Below are positions 34,146 to 43,662 of a stretch of DNA of 64,000 nt, in pieces; the first letter of the stretch is position 1; each line of letters opens with the position of its first letter. The position numbers were made by a program, and so were the translations under genes. This DNA comes from Flavobacterium psychrophilum (lineage in GTDB: Bacteria > Bacteroidota > Bacteroidia > Flavobacteriales > Flavobacteriaceae), in contig CAMCFT010000002.1 in NCBI GenBank assembly GCA_945874225.1, positions 1-64,000 of the forward strand. Reading direction: 5' to 3'. The notes beneath the pieces are model-generated. The model ran no database searches, had not been told where the DNA came from, and saw only the letters and a list, made by a program, of their open reading frames with translations.

Positions 34146-35708
34146 TTATTTTACAAGAATTGCTTCTAATTGTTCCAACGATTTTCCTTTCGTTTCGGGT
34201 AATAATTTTATAATTAATATAAGTCCAAAAAAGGCGAAAAGTCCAAAAATCAGAAAAGTCAAAGTAGTTCCTAATCTTGATAATTCCCAAGGGAAAACGA
34301 GTTGAACTAAAAAGCTTACCGCCGAATTTATGAATCCAACAAAAGAAATGGCAACTCCTCGTATTCTATTTGGAAAAAGCTCTGAGAACAGCACCCACAT
34401 TACTGGACCTAATGAAATGGCAAATGAAGCCACAAAACCTAAAATACAAAATAGGATTAGTGTTGAATTCATCTTTATAGAAGCCGTAATCAATTCTGAT
34501 TCATATTTATTGGCAACTGAAGTTCCAATAGTTGCTGCTACCGCATTTTTAAATTCAGTATCTGTTTCAAAGGTTCTGTTTTTTAAAGAATTTAGTTGAC
34601 CATCAGCTATTTCCGTTGGAAGATTGTCTACTGAAGTATCTGTTAGAGTATAAGTTGCTGCATTAAAACTAAAAGCCAGAACAAACATACTTAGTGCTAT
34701 ACCACTTACACCAATAACTAACAAAGGTTTTCTACCCAATTTATCAATTAATACCATCGCTACTATGGTAAACACCACGTTGATTAGACCTACTAAAATA
34801 GCTTGGATAAAAGAAGCATCGGTGCCAATTCCTGATTGTTCAAAAATCATTGGAGCATAAAAGAATACACAGTTGATCCCGACAATTTGTTGCAATATGG
34901 CGATTCCAATTCCAATAGTCATTACTAATTTCATTGAAGGCACAAACAATTCCTTGATGGAAATTTTTTCTTTTGGAGCAGCATCTAATAAAATACTTTC
35001 CTGGATTTCGCTAACGGTTTTCTCTGCAACTTTTTCATCTCCAACGGTTTTCATTATGTCCAAAGCTTCACTGAATCTTCCTTTCATAATAAGCCATCTT
35101 GGACTTTGAGGAACGAAAAATAGAAATATAAAATACAATACCGCTGGTATAAATTCAATTCCCAACATCCATCTCCAGTTGTATTCTCTAATTTTTAAAG
35201 CATCAACCCAAGCAGCATCAGAACTTGCTAAATGCACAATAAGATAATTGGTAAAAAAAGCAACTGAAAGGCCAATCACGATATTCAACTGATTGAAAGA
35301 GACCATTTTTCCCCGTTTGTCTGCCGGAGCGATTTCAGCAATGTACATTGGAGCTATTATTAGCGAAATCCCCACTCCAATTCCGGCCAACATTCGAGCA
35401 AATACCAAAATAAAAAAGGTAGGTGCCACAGCCGATAAAATAGCAGAAAACGCATACAACAAAGCGGAATATTTTAAGACTATAATTCTACCATATTTGT
35501 CACTTATAGGTCCCGCAAACATCATCGCCACAGTAGCCGATAAGGATAAAGAGGCAACAGCCCATCCCAATTCGATTTTTGAAAGCTGAAATTCTGGTTC
35601 TATAAATTTGATTACTCCGGAAATAACCGAGGCATCAAAACCCATTAGAAATCCACCCATTGCAACTACTAGCGCAATTAGTGTTACAGAACTTTTTTTA
35701 GTTTGCAT
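34146..35708 (-). CDS. Sugar-porter family MFS transporter
   Basis: A 520-residue inner-membrane protein of the sugar porter (PF00083, XylE/GLUT-like) family with 12 transmembrane segments. Family signatures are DKYGRIIVLK (about 70-79), GIGVGISLIIAPMYIAEIAPADKRG (about 108-132), QQIVGINCVFFYAP and PETKGKSLEQLE at the C-terminus. A periplasmic or loop insertion of about 70 residues (about 350-420) sits between helices 9 and 10, as often seen in Bacteroidota members. It probably imports glucose or short glucan oligomers by proton symport. First gene of the catabolic operon, preceded by about 240 bases that contain a strong stem-loop. Confidence 0.92.
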   Translation of the reverse strand: MQTKKSSVTLIALVVAMGGFLMGFDASVISGVIKFIEPEFQLSKIELGWAVASLSLSATVAMMFAGPISDKYGRIIVLKYSALLYAFSAILSAVAPTFFILVFARMLAGIGVGISLIIAPMYIAEIAPADKRGKMVSFNQLNIVIGLSVAFFTNYLIVHLASSDAAWVDALKIREYNWRWMLGIEFIPAVLYFIFLFFVPQSPRWLIMKGRFSEALDIMKTVGDEKVAEKTVSEIQESILLDAAPKEKISIKELFVPSMKLVMTIGIGIAILQQIVGINCVFFYAPMIFEQSGIGTDASFIQAILVGLINVVFTIVAMVLIDKLGRKPLLVIGVSGIALSMFVLAFSFNAATYTLTDTSVDNLPTEIADGQLNSLKNRTFETDTEFKNAVAATIGTSVANKYESELITASIKMNSTLILFCILGFVASFAISLGPVMWVLFSELFPNRIRGVAISFVGFINSAVSFLVQLVFPWELSRLGTTLTFLIFGLFAFFGLILIIKLLPETKGKSLEQLEAILVK

Positions 35709-35894
35709 ATAATCATTATTTGCTTGTTAACTGTTTAATTTTTTATTAGTTATTTACCAAAAATAAGTTCATTATACTCTACTTTCTAATAAAATGTTTA
35801 TGCAAATCAACAAATAGTTAGGAGAGGTTTGAGTGCAGCTTTCTTTAATATTAGAATGCATTTTGCATTCGATTATTAATTATTGAAAATGATT

Positions 35895-35941
35895 TTTTTA
35901 TTATTGCTTCTGCTCAATAAAAACAGAAGCAATAATAAAAA
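35895..35941 (-). terminator. Long stem-loop between GH16 and the MFS gene
   Basis: A perfect 18-bp inverted repeat (35895-35912 and 35924-35941; core TTATTGCTTCTG / CAGAAGCAATAA) with an 11-base loop, 12 bases beyond the GH16 stop. It ends the SusCD operon and separates it from the catabolic operon. No T-run follows the second arm, so it may stabilise the 3' end rather than terminate. Confidence 0.7.
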
Positions 35942-35952
35942 CCCAACAACCA

Positions 35953-37044
35953 TTAATTATAAACTCTAACGTAGTCTATTTCAAAAGTTGAAGAAACAAA
36001 ATTAGGATCAATAGCTCCTCCAAAGATTCCACCCATTGCCGAATTGAAAATGAGGAAAAAATTCTGGTTGAAAGGTAAACTTGCCGAATTTACAAAAGTT
36101 TTAAACAACTGACCGTCGACATAAAATTTGATAGCATCTGCTCTCCAGTCTATAGAATAAATATGGAATTGAGTAGATGCAGTAGTATTTGGAATTACAC
36201 TAGACGAATCACCACCTCCACCTGAATGGCCTGTATAATGAAGTGTGCCATATATTCTATTTAAATCATTTCCTTTATGTTCCATCATATCGATTTCTCC
36301 ACATGCCGGCCAAACAGCAGTATCTATATTACTTCCCAACATCCACAATGCTGGCCACGTTCCTCCTCCAGAAGGTAGTTTTGCACGCATTTCTACTCTG
36401 CCGTATTTGAACGAAAATTTACCTTTAGTTTGAAGTCTTGCAGAGGTATAGCTACTTCCAAGATAGTTTTCTTTTTTGGAAATAATTTTCAAAGAACCTC
36501 CTTCAACAATTACGTTTTCAGGTCTACTGGTATAATATTGGGCTTCATTGTTTCCCCAACCTCCAGCGCCTAAATCATAACCCCATTTTGCCCCATCAGG
36601 TGCTTCAGGAGTAAGAGTATTAAATTCGTCTGACCAAATTCCTGCAGGAGCAACATACAAAGTTAGTGTAACAGAAGTGCTAGCGAAATTAGGTCCGTTA
36701 TAAGCTGAAACATAAACTTTAAAGGTATTAGTCCCCGATGTCTTATATTTATAAGTATAAAGGCCACTAGTCACATCCTGAACATCTCCTTCCCCAAGAG
36801 CTATTTTATATGAAGTCGCATCTGTTGCGCTAATGTTAAAAATTACTGTCCCATTGCCGTCACCGTTTGGAAATTGTGTACTTGTACCAACAATTTGTGC
36901 TGTAACCACAACATTAGATGGAGTAGTTCCATATGCTCCGCTACCATTATCAGTACAAGAAACAAAAGCACTTATTATTATAATGCTAATAAATGTAATT
37001 ATTCGCCAGTTAAAAAATTTTGAAACCAAGTTGTTTTGTATCAT
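35953..37044 (-). CDS. GH16 laminarinase lipoprotein with N-terminal PKD-like domain
   Basis: A 363-residue lipoprotein; the signal peptide ends with AFVSC (Cys about 27). A PKD-like domain (about 40-125, beginning NVVVTAQIVG) precedes the GH16 jelly roll. The catalytic motif GEIDMMEH (ExDxxE, about 251-258) is intact, preceded by GGTWPALWML. GH16 endo-beta-1,3-glucanases of this form cut laminarin at the cell surface. The start at 37044 follows a run of AT-rich sequence; the longer frame would add 36 residues with a second hydrophobic stretch and was rejected. Its N-domain is homologous to the neighbouring 135-residue lipoprotein. Last gene of the SusCD operon. Confidence 0.9.
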   Translation of the reverse strand: MIQNNLVSKFFNWRIITFISIIIISAFVSCTDNGSGAYGTTPSNVVVTAQIVGTSTQFPNGDGNGTVIFNISATDATSYKIALGEGDVQDVTSGLYTYKYKTSGTNTFKVYVSAYNGPNFASTSVTLTLYVAPAGIWSDEFNTLTPEAPDGAKWGYDLGAGGWGNNEAQYYTSRPENVIVEGGSLKIISKKENYLGSSYTSARLQTKGKFSFKYGRVEMRAKLPSGGGTWPALWMLGSNIDTAVWPACGEIDMMEHKGNDLNRIYGTLHYTGHSGGGGDSSSVIPNTTASTQFHIYSIDWRADAIKFYVDGQLFKTFVNSASLPFNQNFFLIFNSAMGGIFGGAIDPNFVSSTFEIDYVRVYN

Positions 37045-37241
37045 TTGAACGTTATTTTGAATTAATAAAAAAATTAAAATACCCAGAACCAAAATATAGT
37101 TCTGGGGTTTGTTTAAAAAAATCAGGTTGCTGGATATTGTTTTAAATACCAAGCATTTCCTTTTTTGAATCCTATAACTCTAATAAACATAGCTTTTGAA
37201 AATTGTTTGTGACATATATAACAATAGCTACTTATAGAGTA

Positions 37242-37649
37242 TTAATATTTTAAATATACTGAAATATCTTTAGTGACATTTGTCGAAGTACCACCTACTC
37301 CTGAAGCAACTACAGTAACCCTATACTTATAAACCCCTGAAACTTTAGGATCAACAGCATATGTGGTAGTAGCTGAATTAAGATTAGACAGAATAACAGC
37401 ATCAAAATTATTTGTGTCATCATAATCAATTGAAGCTCCAAGAATATTGTCTCCAGTTATTGTAAAAATCACTGTACCGGAGCCATCACCATCAGGATTT
37501 GTAGCATCTTTACCAACGATAACCGCATTAATAACAATATTATTAGGAGCTATTAAATTTCCAATAGAATAGGTGTCTTCAGTACAACTTGTAACTACAA
37601 AAAGCATCAAGAAGAATACACCAAAATAGTATTTTATATTTGTTTTCAT
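37242..37649 (-). CDS. Small PKD-like surface lipoprotein
   Basis: A 135-residue lipoprotein with lipobox VTSC (Cys about 22). The mature part is a single PKD-like beta-sandwich whose opening, NIVINAVIVGKDATNPDGDG, aligns with the N-terminal domain of the downstream GH16 enzyme (NVVVTAQIVGTSTQFPNGDG). No catalytic residues are present. It is either a stand-alone surface glycan-binding module or the surviving N-terminal part of a duplicated GH16 gene; no GH16 sequence follows it. The start at 37649 (MKTNIKYYFG) follows the binding-protein stop by 10 bases, so translation may be coupled. Confidence 0.82.
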   Translation of the reverse strand: MKTNIKYYFGVFFLMLFVVTSCTEDTYSIGNLIAPNNIVINAVIVGKDATNPDGDGSGTVIFTITGDNILGASIDYDDTNNFDAVILSNLNSATTTYAVDPKVSGVYKYRVTVVASGVGGTSTNVTKDISVYLKY

Positions 37650-37659
37650 ATTTTTAATA

Positions 37660-38754
37660 TTAATTAGTTTGTTGGAAATCATCTACATAGATAACTTCTT
37701 GTGCTCCAGCTTGCGTATCATTAAAACGCAAAATTAGTTGTCCGAATTTAGTTCCAGCTGGAATAGCAGCAATAGTTCCAAAGTCGAAGACAATTTGTTC
37801 CCAAGCTCCAGAAGTAGTAACTGGCATCTTTTTTATTGCAACACCATTTACCGGTTGCCCTACAATAACAGGTCCTTGTAATAACAAAGTTATATTTTTA
37901 CCAATATTTGCCGGATTAGGATTGTAAACCATAACTTTTATTTTTTTTCCATAAGCAAAATTTATTGGAATATTAAATGCGCTAAGCGTTCCGCTCGTTG
38001 TTCCTCCTTTAGTAAACATACCTACTTTTGCACTAGTGTTAAGACCTGTTGCATTAGGATTTTCAACTGTTGCAAATAGTGAAATTGGACTACCAAAAGT
38101 AATAAATGATTCTACATCTGGTGTTTCGAAGTCAATAGGCAAATCAAATAATGTTTTATTTACAGTAGTTGTTGCAGCTCCACCACTCAATGCTACTACC
38201 TTCATAACAAAAGGAGTGCTTCCTGGAGCAGGATAAGTATGAGCCGGCAATGTTTTACCAAGTTCCAATGGAGTACCTACTTCATTAGCAACATCTCCAT
38301 AATACACTAAAAATGATTTAGCATATAATGCGGTTACATTTACTTTCATTTCCCCAGAAGTTTTTATTACTACATTTTCTGGAGCTCTGTAAGTTACAAC
38401 CAACGGATAAGTTGTAGTTGTTTGATTTCCTGCAATATCGGTATAAGTGATAGTTACAGTATAAGAACCTTCTGGATAACTGTGTGTAGCACTTGAACCA
38501 AGTTTAACTATAGCAGATGCGTCTTTATCAATTCCGTGACCAAAAACAACCTGAGAAGAGGTTACACCCTCTCCTGTTGGCGTAATTCTAACTATTCCTG
38601 AATTATCAGTACTTATGTTAAAAATTTTAGAAACGTTTGCTGAAGCTACAGAACTTAAAAAAGAAGTGTCTTGATTAATCCCATCAGGAATAGTGCAACT
38701 TATTGTAACAGCCAGTAGCAATACAAAGCCGAATATTAATTTTATATTTTTCAT
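37660..38754 (-). CDS. Surface glycan-binding lipoprotein (SusE/F position)
   Basis: A 364-residue lipoprotein; the lipobox TISC is at about residue 20. Two PKD-like domains (about 45-125 and 130-205, with SYPEGSYTVTITYTDIAGN) precede a C-terminal jelly-roll domain (about 210-364) resembling carbohydrate-binding modules (WEQIVFDFGTI, VIYVDDFQQT). It lies directly after susD, the usual place for a surface glycan-binding protein that gathers polysaccharide for SusCD. The substrate is inferred from the locus to be beta-1,3-glucan. No catalytic motif is present. Confidence 0.82.
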   Translation of the reverse strand: MKNIKLIFGFVLLLAVTISCTIPDGINQDTSFLSSVASANVSKIFNISTDNSGIVRITPTGEGVTSSQVVFGHGIDKDASAIVKLGSSATHSYPEGSYTVTITYTDIAGNQTTTTYPLVVTYRAPENVVIKTSGEMKVNVTALYAKSFLVYYGDVANEVGTPLELGKTLPAHTYPAPGSTPFVMKVVALSGGAATTTVNKTLFDLPIDFETPDVESFITFGSPISLFATVENPNATGLNTSAKVGMFTKGGTTSGTLSAFNIPINFAYGKKIKVMVYNPNPANIGKNITLLLQGPVIVGQPVNGVAIKKMPVTTSGAWEQIVFDFGTIAAIPAGTKFGQLILRFNDTQAGAQEVIYVDDFQQTN

Positions 38755-38764
38755 ATTATTATTA

Positions 38765-40288
38765 TTAATTATTATATCCAGGATTTTGAACTAACAAAGT
38801 ATTTTGCAATTCTTTGTAGGGAATTGGAAAAACTTCATTTTTATTTGGTTTAAAACCTCTGCTTGCTAAAACAGTTGTTGCATCCCCCCATCTCACTAAA
38901 TCTAGGAAACGGTGTCCTTCACCAGCTAATTCTAATCTGCGTTCTGCTTTAATGGCAGCAAGTGAAACAGGAGTGCTTGCTAAACCAACTCTGGCTCTAA
39001 CAGCATCAAGTAAGTCTTGTGCTCTTTGTCCTGTTCCTCCTAGCGCTTCTGCTTCCATTAAATAAGTATCCGCTAAACGAATAACATAAGAGTTTTGATG
39101 ATAATTTAAAACCGCATCTCCTGTACCTGTTGTTACATCAGCTTTTCTTGGAATAAATTTATTAAGAAAATAACCAGTATCTTGATAACCAGCAAGATAA
39201 CTTGCTTTACCAGCTGCACTTAACGCTTTCATATCTAAAACCGTTGCAGCAAATCTAGGATCTGTTTTGATTACATCATAAAACATTTGTGTAATTACAT
39301 TAAAACTCCATCCTGATGGAATGTCTTCAGCAGAAGCAGCAATTTTAGTGTAAGATCTAGGTCCTACCATTACATTGACTACATTTCCTTCTGCGGAATC
39401 ACCATAAGAAGTATAAGGATGGTTAGCCCAGCTGGCGCTAGATACAGATGTATGAGCTACCTCAAGAATAGATTCAGTATTGAATTTATTGTCAACTACC
39501 CAAAGATCACTATACTTAGTCAACAATTTATAACCATATTGACTTGTACCGCCTGGGGTCCCATTTACTGCAGCTAATTCTGTTGCTGCCAATGCATTCT
39601 TCTTATCATATAAATACACTTTTCCAAGTAATGCTCTTGCTGCTCCTTGAGTAAGGCGACCTGCATCAGCTGATGGTACTGTAGTTGGCAAAAAAGGTAT
39701 TGCTTCAGTAAGATCTTTTTCTATTTGTGCATAAACATCTGCGGGAGCTGCTTGTTTAACTGAATAAAATTCAGGAGTAGTAAGAGGCACAGTAATTAAG
39801 GGAATCTTGTTGAACATTCTCACTAAATTGAAATAATAATTAGCTCTCAATGCTTTAGATTCAGCAGTGTATCTTACAATTAATTCAGCATCCATAGGAA
39901 TACCCGGTAATTTAGTAAGTAAATAATTAGCTCTAAAAATACCTTGATAATGCATATTCCAAAAATCTGGTGAAATAGTAGTAGGACTTAAGGTATAATT
40001 TGAAAAACCCTGAATTCCAACTCCATCAGTTTCTGATCCCCCACCGGCTAAATGATCATCAGAACCCGCATTCATCATGGTAATCATATTGTCAAATCCT
40101 CCGGAATTTAATCGCATCATATCATAAACAGCGACTAGTCCTGCAAAAGCTTCGGTTTCATTTTTATAATAACTTGATTCCAGATTAGTTCCTTTAGGTG
40201 CTACCTCTAAAAAGTCTTTTTCGCAGGAAACCATTGTGATTATTATTGCAAGAGCAATAAATAAAAACTTAATTTTTATTGTTTTCAT
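38765..40288 (-). CDS. SusD-like glycan-binding lipoprotein
   Basis: A 507-residue RagB/SusD family lipoprotein. The lipobox is TMVSC (Cys about 22), followed by EKDFLEVAPKG, the typical SusD start. The alpha-helical TPR-like fold shows AESKALRANYYFNLVRMFNKIPLIT (about 167-191) and ends with IKAERRLELAGEGHRFLDLVRWGDA and FPIPYKELQNT. It caps the SusC channel and captures oligosaccharide at the cell surface. It follows susC by 11 bases. Confidence 0.97.
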   Translation of the reverse strand: MKTIKIKFLFIALAIIITMVSCEKDFLEVAPKGTNLESSYYKNETEAFAGLVAVYDMMRLNSGGFDNMITMMNAGSDDHLAGGGSETDGVGIQGFSNYTLSPTTISPDFWNMHYQGIFRANYLLTKLPGIPMDAELIVRYTAESKALRANYYFNLVRMFNKIPLITVPLTTPEFYSVKQAAPADVYAQIEKDLTEAIPFLPTTVPSADAGRLTQGAARALLGKVYLYDKKNALAATELAAVNGTPGGTSQYGYKLLTKYSDLWVVDNKFNTESILEVAHTSVSSASWANHPYTSYGDSAEGNVVNVMVGPRSYTKIAASAEDIPSGWSFNVITQMFYDVIKTDPRFAATVLDMKALSAAGKASYLAGYQDTGYFLNKFIPRKADVTTGTGDAVLNYHQNSYVIRLADTYLMEAEALGGTGQRAQDLLDAVRARVGLASTPVSLAAIKAERRLELAGEGHRFLDLVRWGDATTVLASRGFKPNKNEVFPIPYKELQNTLLVQNPGYNN

Positions 40289-40299
40289 AATTCTATATA

Positions 40300-43200
40300 T
40301 TAAAATTGAACATTAACTCCAAACAAATAAGATTTGGCTTGCGGATAGTAACCTTTATCTATTCCAAAAACATTTCCTCCAATTTCTGGATCGTAACCCG
40401 TATATTTTGTAAGAGTCAATAAATTTTCACCAGTTACAAAAAATCTCACTTTACTAAGTTTACTCTTTGTAACCATATCGTTTGGTAAAGAATATCCAAA
40501 CGAAACCACTTTAAGACGTAAATAATCTCCGTCTTCTAAGTAGAAATCAGACATTAATCCAAAGTTTCCATTAGTATCATCGTTTGTTAGTCTAGGATAA
40601 TCATTTGAAGTTCCCGGACCTGTCCAGCGACCTAAAGCTTCTGTTTGATAATTTGCAGTTGGAATATCTAAACGACGTAAGCCTTGAAATATTTTATTGC
40701 CAGTTGCTCCTTGAGCAAAAGCCATAAAGTCAAATCCTTTATAATCCATATTTATGGTTAAACCAAAAGTATATTTTGGAAGTGGACTGCCTAAGTATTG
40801 TTTATCAGCATTAGTTATTGAACCATCTCCATCTGTGTCAGTCCAACGGAAATCCCCTGGTCTTGCATTTGGTTGTATTAAACCACCAGCAGCATTTGTA
40901 TAAGCATTAACCTCAGCGATAGTTTGAAAAATTCCAGCAGTTTTAAATCCATAAAAAGAATTATAAGACTCACCCACTTCTGTTCTTGTTACCTCTCCCA
41001 TTGATTGAAATCCTGCAGTCCCTTGAGTAATAAATGTTTTTCCTTGGCCTAAATAAGTTACCTCATTTTTTAGATAGGATACATTTCCATTCGCTGAAAG
41101 GTTAAATTCTCCGAATTTTTTACGATATCCAAGTTCAACTTCAACACCTTTATTCCCCATATCGGCAACGTTCCCTAAAGGACTTCCTGTTGATCCAACA
41201 TAACCGGGCAAATCTACGCGTTGCAAAATTCCAGTCGTTTTTTTATCATAATATTCCATAGTTAAAGTAATATCATTAAATAATCTTGCATCAAAACCTA
41301 TATTCAATTGCGATGTTTCTTCCCATTTTAAATCTTGATTTGCAGGTGCATCTGGACTATTTCCTGAAGATATTGTTAAACCATTAGTCCCGAAAGTATA
41401 ATTTCTTCCTCCGCCTATAAGCGCTAAAAAGCCATTATCTTGAATTGCATCATTTCCAGTTACTCCATAACCTCCTCTAATTTTTAAGGTGTTTACTACA
41501 TTATTTTCTTTCCAAAAACCTTCTTTTGAAAGTACCCATCCTGCAGAAAAGGAAGGGAAAATACCATATTTATTGTTTGACCCAAATCTTGAAGAACCAT
41601 CACGACGAATAATACCTGTTAGCAAATATTTTTCTTTATAATTATAATTTAAACGAGAAAACAAAGAAGTAACTCTATGTTCTTGTGATGTATAAGCCCC
41701 TCCTGTTATTTTGTCTAAAGGAATTGGAAAGTTGAAAGAGGCATCATCATGGTTATTAACGGGTAAATTTTGGTAAGACACAAAAGTACCGCGACTATTA
41801 TTATCTACATAGTACCCTTGTCCTAACAATAAAGTAAAGTTGTGCTCGCCAATACTTTTTGAATAGGAAACCGTATTTTCAAGATTCCAGGCAAAAGTTT
41901 CGTTAGTCCCCCTATTCAAAGAATTTTGGGAAGTATTAACATTATTACTCAAAAAGTAGAATGGTGTGAATGATTCGTCACCCCAAAAAGCTCTCTTTAA
42001 ACCAACAGTCGATTTGAATTTAAAATCTTTAATAGGAGTAATTTCAAGAAAAGCATTACCAATAAAATCATCTGACCAATTATAATTGCCTAATCTAGTA
42101 TTAACATAAGCTACTGGATTAGTCATTTCTTGTCCTACCACAGAAGAAATTCCGTAAGGATTACCATTCTCGTCTCTGAAAACTGGATGACTAGTATATA
42201 TAATATTGTTAGCCGCAATAGGATCCAAAACTACTATGGGAGTAAGTGGGTCAAGGTTTATTGCTGAACTTAAAGGTCCTCCATACTCACTATTTGTATT
42301 TCCTAAACCAACACCTTTCTGATGTGTATAACCAAATGTTTGGCCAATAGTGATATATTTAGATAATTTATGAGTTGAATTCAAACGAATATTCTTTTTA
42401 CCAAAATTTGAAATTTCTTTAGAAACAATACCTTCTTGATCTTGAATTCCAAAAGAAGCAAAAAAGGTAGAAACATCATTACCACCACTTAAACTAAATT
42501 CGTGATTGGTTTTCAAGGCATCATAGCTAAAAATTTCTTTTTGCCAATCTGTTCCTACTCCTAAAGCACTTAAGTCTGGATAAGGAATGGTTTGTCCGGC
42601 AGCTCCTGCTTTTTCATTCATTAATACCCCATATTGAGTTGCATTAAGCAAATCCAACGTTTTTTCAGGAGAAGAAATCCCTGTATAGCCAGTATAACTA
42701 ACATTGAATTTACCTTCTTTTCCTTTTTTAGTTGTAACTATAATAACTCCTGACGCAGCACGAGCACCATAAATGGCTAATGAAGCAGCATCTTTAAGTA
42801 CCTCAATTGATTCAATATCAGATTGATTTACATAACCTATTCCTCCTGAGTCTACAATTACTCCATCAACAACCCAAAGAGGATTGTTTCCACCGTAAGT
42901 ATCAAAAGTAGTTAATCCTCTGACCCTAACAGTAGAAGCAGCGCCTGGCTGGCCTGATTGCGCAGAAACAATAACCCCAGAAACTCTTCCTTGTAAGGTT
43001 TGTTCTATACGTCCATTAGGAATTTTTTCAAGATCTTTTGCTTTAACACTAGAAATAGCTCCAGTATTAACACTTTTCTTTTGTGTACCATATCCTACAA
43101 CAACAACCTCTTGTAAAACTTTTGACTCTTCTTTTAGTGAAATAGAAATTTTCGAATCATTTGAAGTTACTTTATATTCAAAATTTTCAAATCCTATATA

Positions 43201-43419
43201 AGAAAAAACAACGATAGAACCTGATGGAACTCCCTTTAAGGTAAATTTTCCATCAAAATCAGTTGCAGATCCTTTTTTAGTATTTTTGATTTGAATATTA
43301 GCTCCAGGTATTGGCACCCCAGACCCCATTTCTTTAACAACACCGCTTATATCATAACTTTGGGCAAAACCAAAAGAAGATAAAAGCAGGAAAATAATCA
43401 ATAGATAGTTTGTCTTCAT
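40300..43419 (-). CDS. SusC-like TonB-dependent glycan importer
   Basis: A 1,039-residue SusC/RagA receptor. The signal peptide ends at FAQ (about 19). A carboxypeptidase-like domain (about 22-95), the plug domain with VVVGYGTQKKSVNTGAIS (about 106-123) and IESIEVLKDAASLAIYGARAASGVIIVTTKKGK, then a barrel ending LFGVNVQF follow. With SusD it imports glucan oligosaccharides across the outer membrane. First gene of an operon: susC, susD, binding protein, PKD lipoprotein, GH16. Its 236-base upstream region contains two motifs also found upstream of the other glucan genes. Confidence 0.97.
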   Translation of the reverse strand: MKTNYLLIIFLLLSSFGFAQSYDISGVVKEMGSGVPIPGANIQIKNTKKGSATDFDGKFTLKGVPSGSIVVFSYIGFENFEYKVTSNDSKISISLKEESKVLQEVVVVGYGTQKKSVNTGAISSVKAKDLEKIPNGRIEQTLQGRVSGVIVSAQSGQPGAASTVRVRGLTTFDTYGGNNPLWVVDGVIVDSGGIGYVNQSDIESIEVLKDAASLAIYGARAASGVIIVTTKKGKEGKFNVSYTGYTGISSPEKTLDLLNATQYGVLMNEKAGAAGQTIPYPDLSALGVGTDWQKEIFSYDALKTNHEFSLSGGNDVSTFFASFGIQDQEGIVSKEISNFGKKNIRLNSTHKLSKYITIGQTFGYTHQKGVGLGNTNSEYGGPLSSAINLDPLTPIVVLDPIAANNIIYTSHPVFRDENGNPYGISSVVGQEMTNPVAYVNTRLGNYNWSDDFIGNAFLEITPIKDFKFKSTVGLKRAFWGDESFTPFYFLSNNVNTSQNSLNRGTNETFAWNLENTVSYSKSIGEHNFTLLLGQGYYVDNNSRGTFVSYQNLPVNNHDDASFNFPIPLDKITGGAYTSQEHRVTSLFSRLNYNYKEKYLLTGIIRRDGSSRFGSNNKYGIFPSFSAGWVLSKEGFWKENNVVNTLKIRGGYGVTGNDAIQDNGFLALIGGGRNYTFGTNGLTISSGNSPDAPANQDLKWEETSQLNIGFDARLFNDITLTMEYYDKKTTGILQRVDLPGYVGSTGSPLGNVADMGNKGVEVELGYRKKFGEFNLSANGNVSYLKNEVTYLGQGKTFITQGTAGFQSMGEVTRTEVGESYNSFYGFKTAGIFQTIAEVNAYTNAAGGLIQPNARPGDFRWTDTDGDGSITNADKQYLGSPLPKYTFGLTINMDYKGFDFMAFAQGATGNKIFQGLRRLDIPTANYQTEALGRWTGPGTSNDYPRLTNDDTNGNFGLMSDFYLEDGDYLRLKVVSFGYSLPNDMVTKSKLSKVRFFVTGENLLTLTKYTGYDPEIGGNVFGIDKGYYPQAKSYLFGVNVQF

Positions 43420-43612
43420 AATTAGTGTTTTTGTGAATGGTAAATTTATCTGAACTAACTAACATAATTTCAAAAAGAACCACAACAAAAAACATACAAA
43501 GCAAAAAAAAACGCATTTAATTTATAATACTTAAAAAAATAACGTGTTTAGTGAGAAATTACAAATAACGCCTAGTACTGAAGATCATAGTAAAAGTAGT
43601 AAATAACGATAA

Positions 43613-43626
43613 TGTTGTGGTAATGT
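43613..43626 (-). promoter_or_regulatory. Candidate operator ACATTACCACAACA, susC promoter region
   Basis: The 14-mer ACATTACCACAACA (minus strand) lies 194 bases upstream of the susC start codon. The identical 14-mer occurs 189 bases upstream of the T9SS binding-protein start (48319-48332), in the same orientation. A shared distance and sequence suggest a regulator site; the binder is unproven. Confidence 0.6.
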
Positions 43627-43645
43627 ATAGCTGTTTTAACATCAA

Positions 43646-43662
43646 AGTAGTAAAACTATACA
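43646..43662 (-). promoter_or_regulatory. Candidate operator GTATAGTTTT, susC promoter region
   Basis: On the minus strand the sequence reads GTATAGTTTTACTAC. The 10-base core recurs at 48199-48213 and 48818-48832, in the promoter regions of the other two glucan transcription units. A diverged, inverted relative (TGTATAGCTGTTTTA) lies at 43624-43638. Confidence 0.5.

Noticed and set aside
37153..37241. A GH16 fragment between the small lipoprotein and the GH16 gene
   Set aside because: Translation of the gap gives no GH16 motif, so the small lipoprotein is not simply a frameshifted GH16 gene.
43624..43662. Terminator of the regulator gene formed by TGTATAG...CTATACA
   Set aside because: The arms pair only with gaps, are AT-rich and have no T-run; treated as part of the susC promoter region instead.
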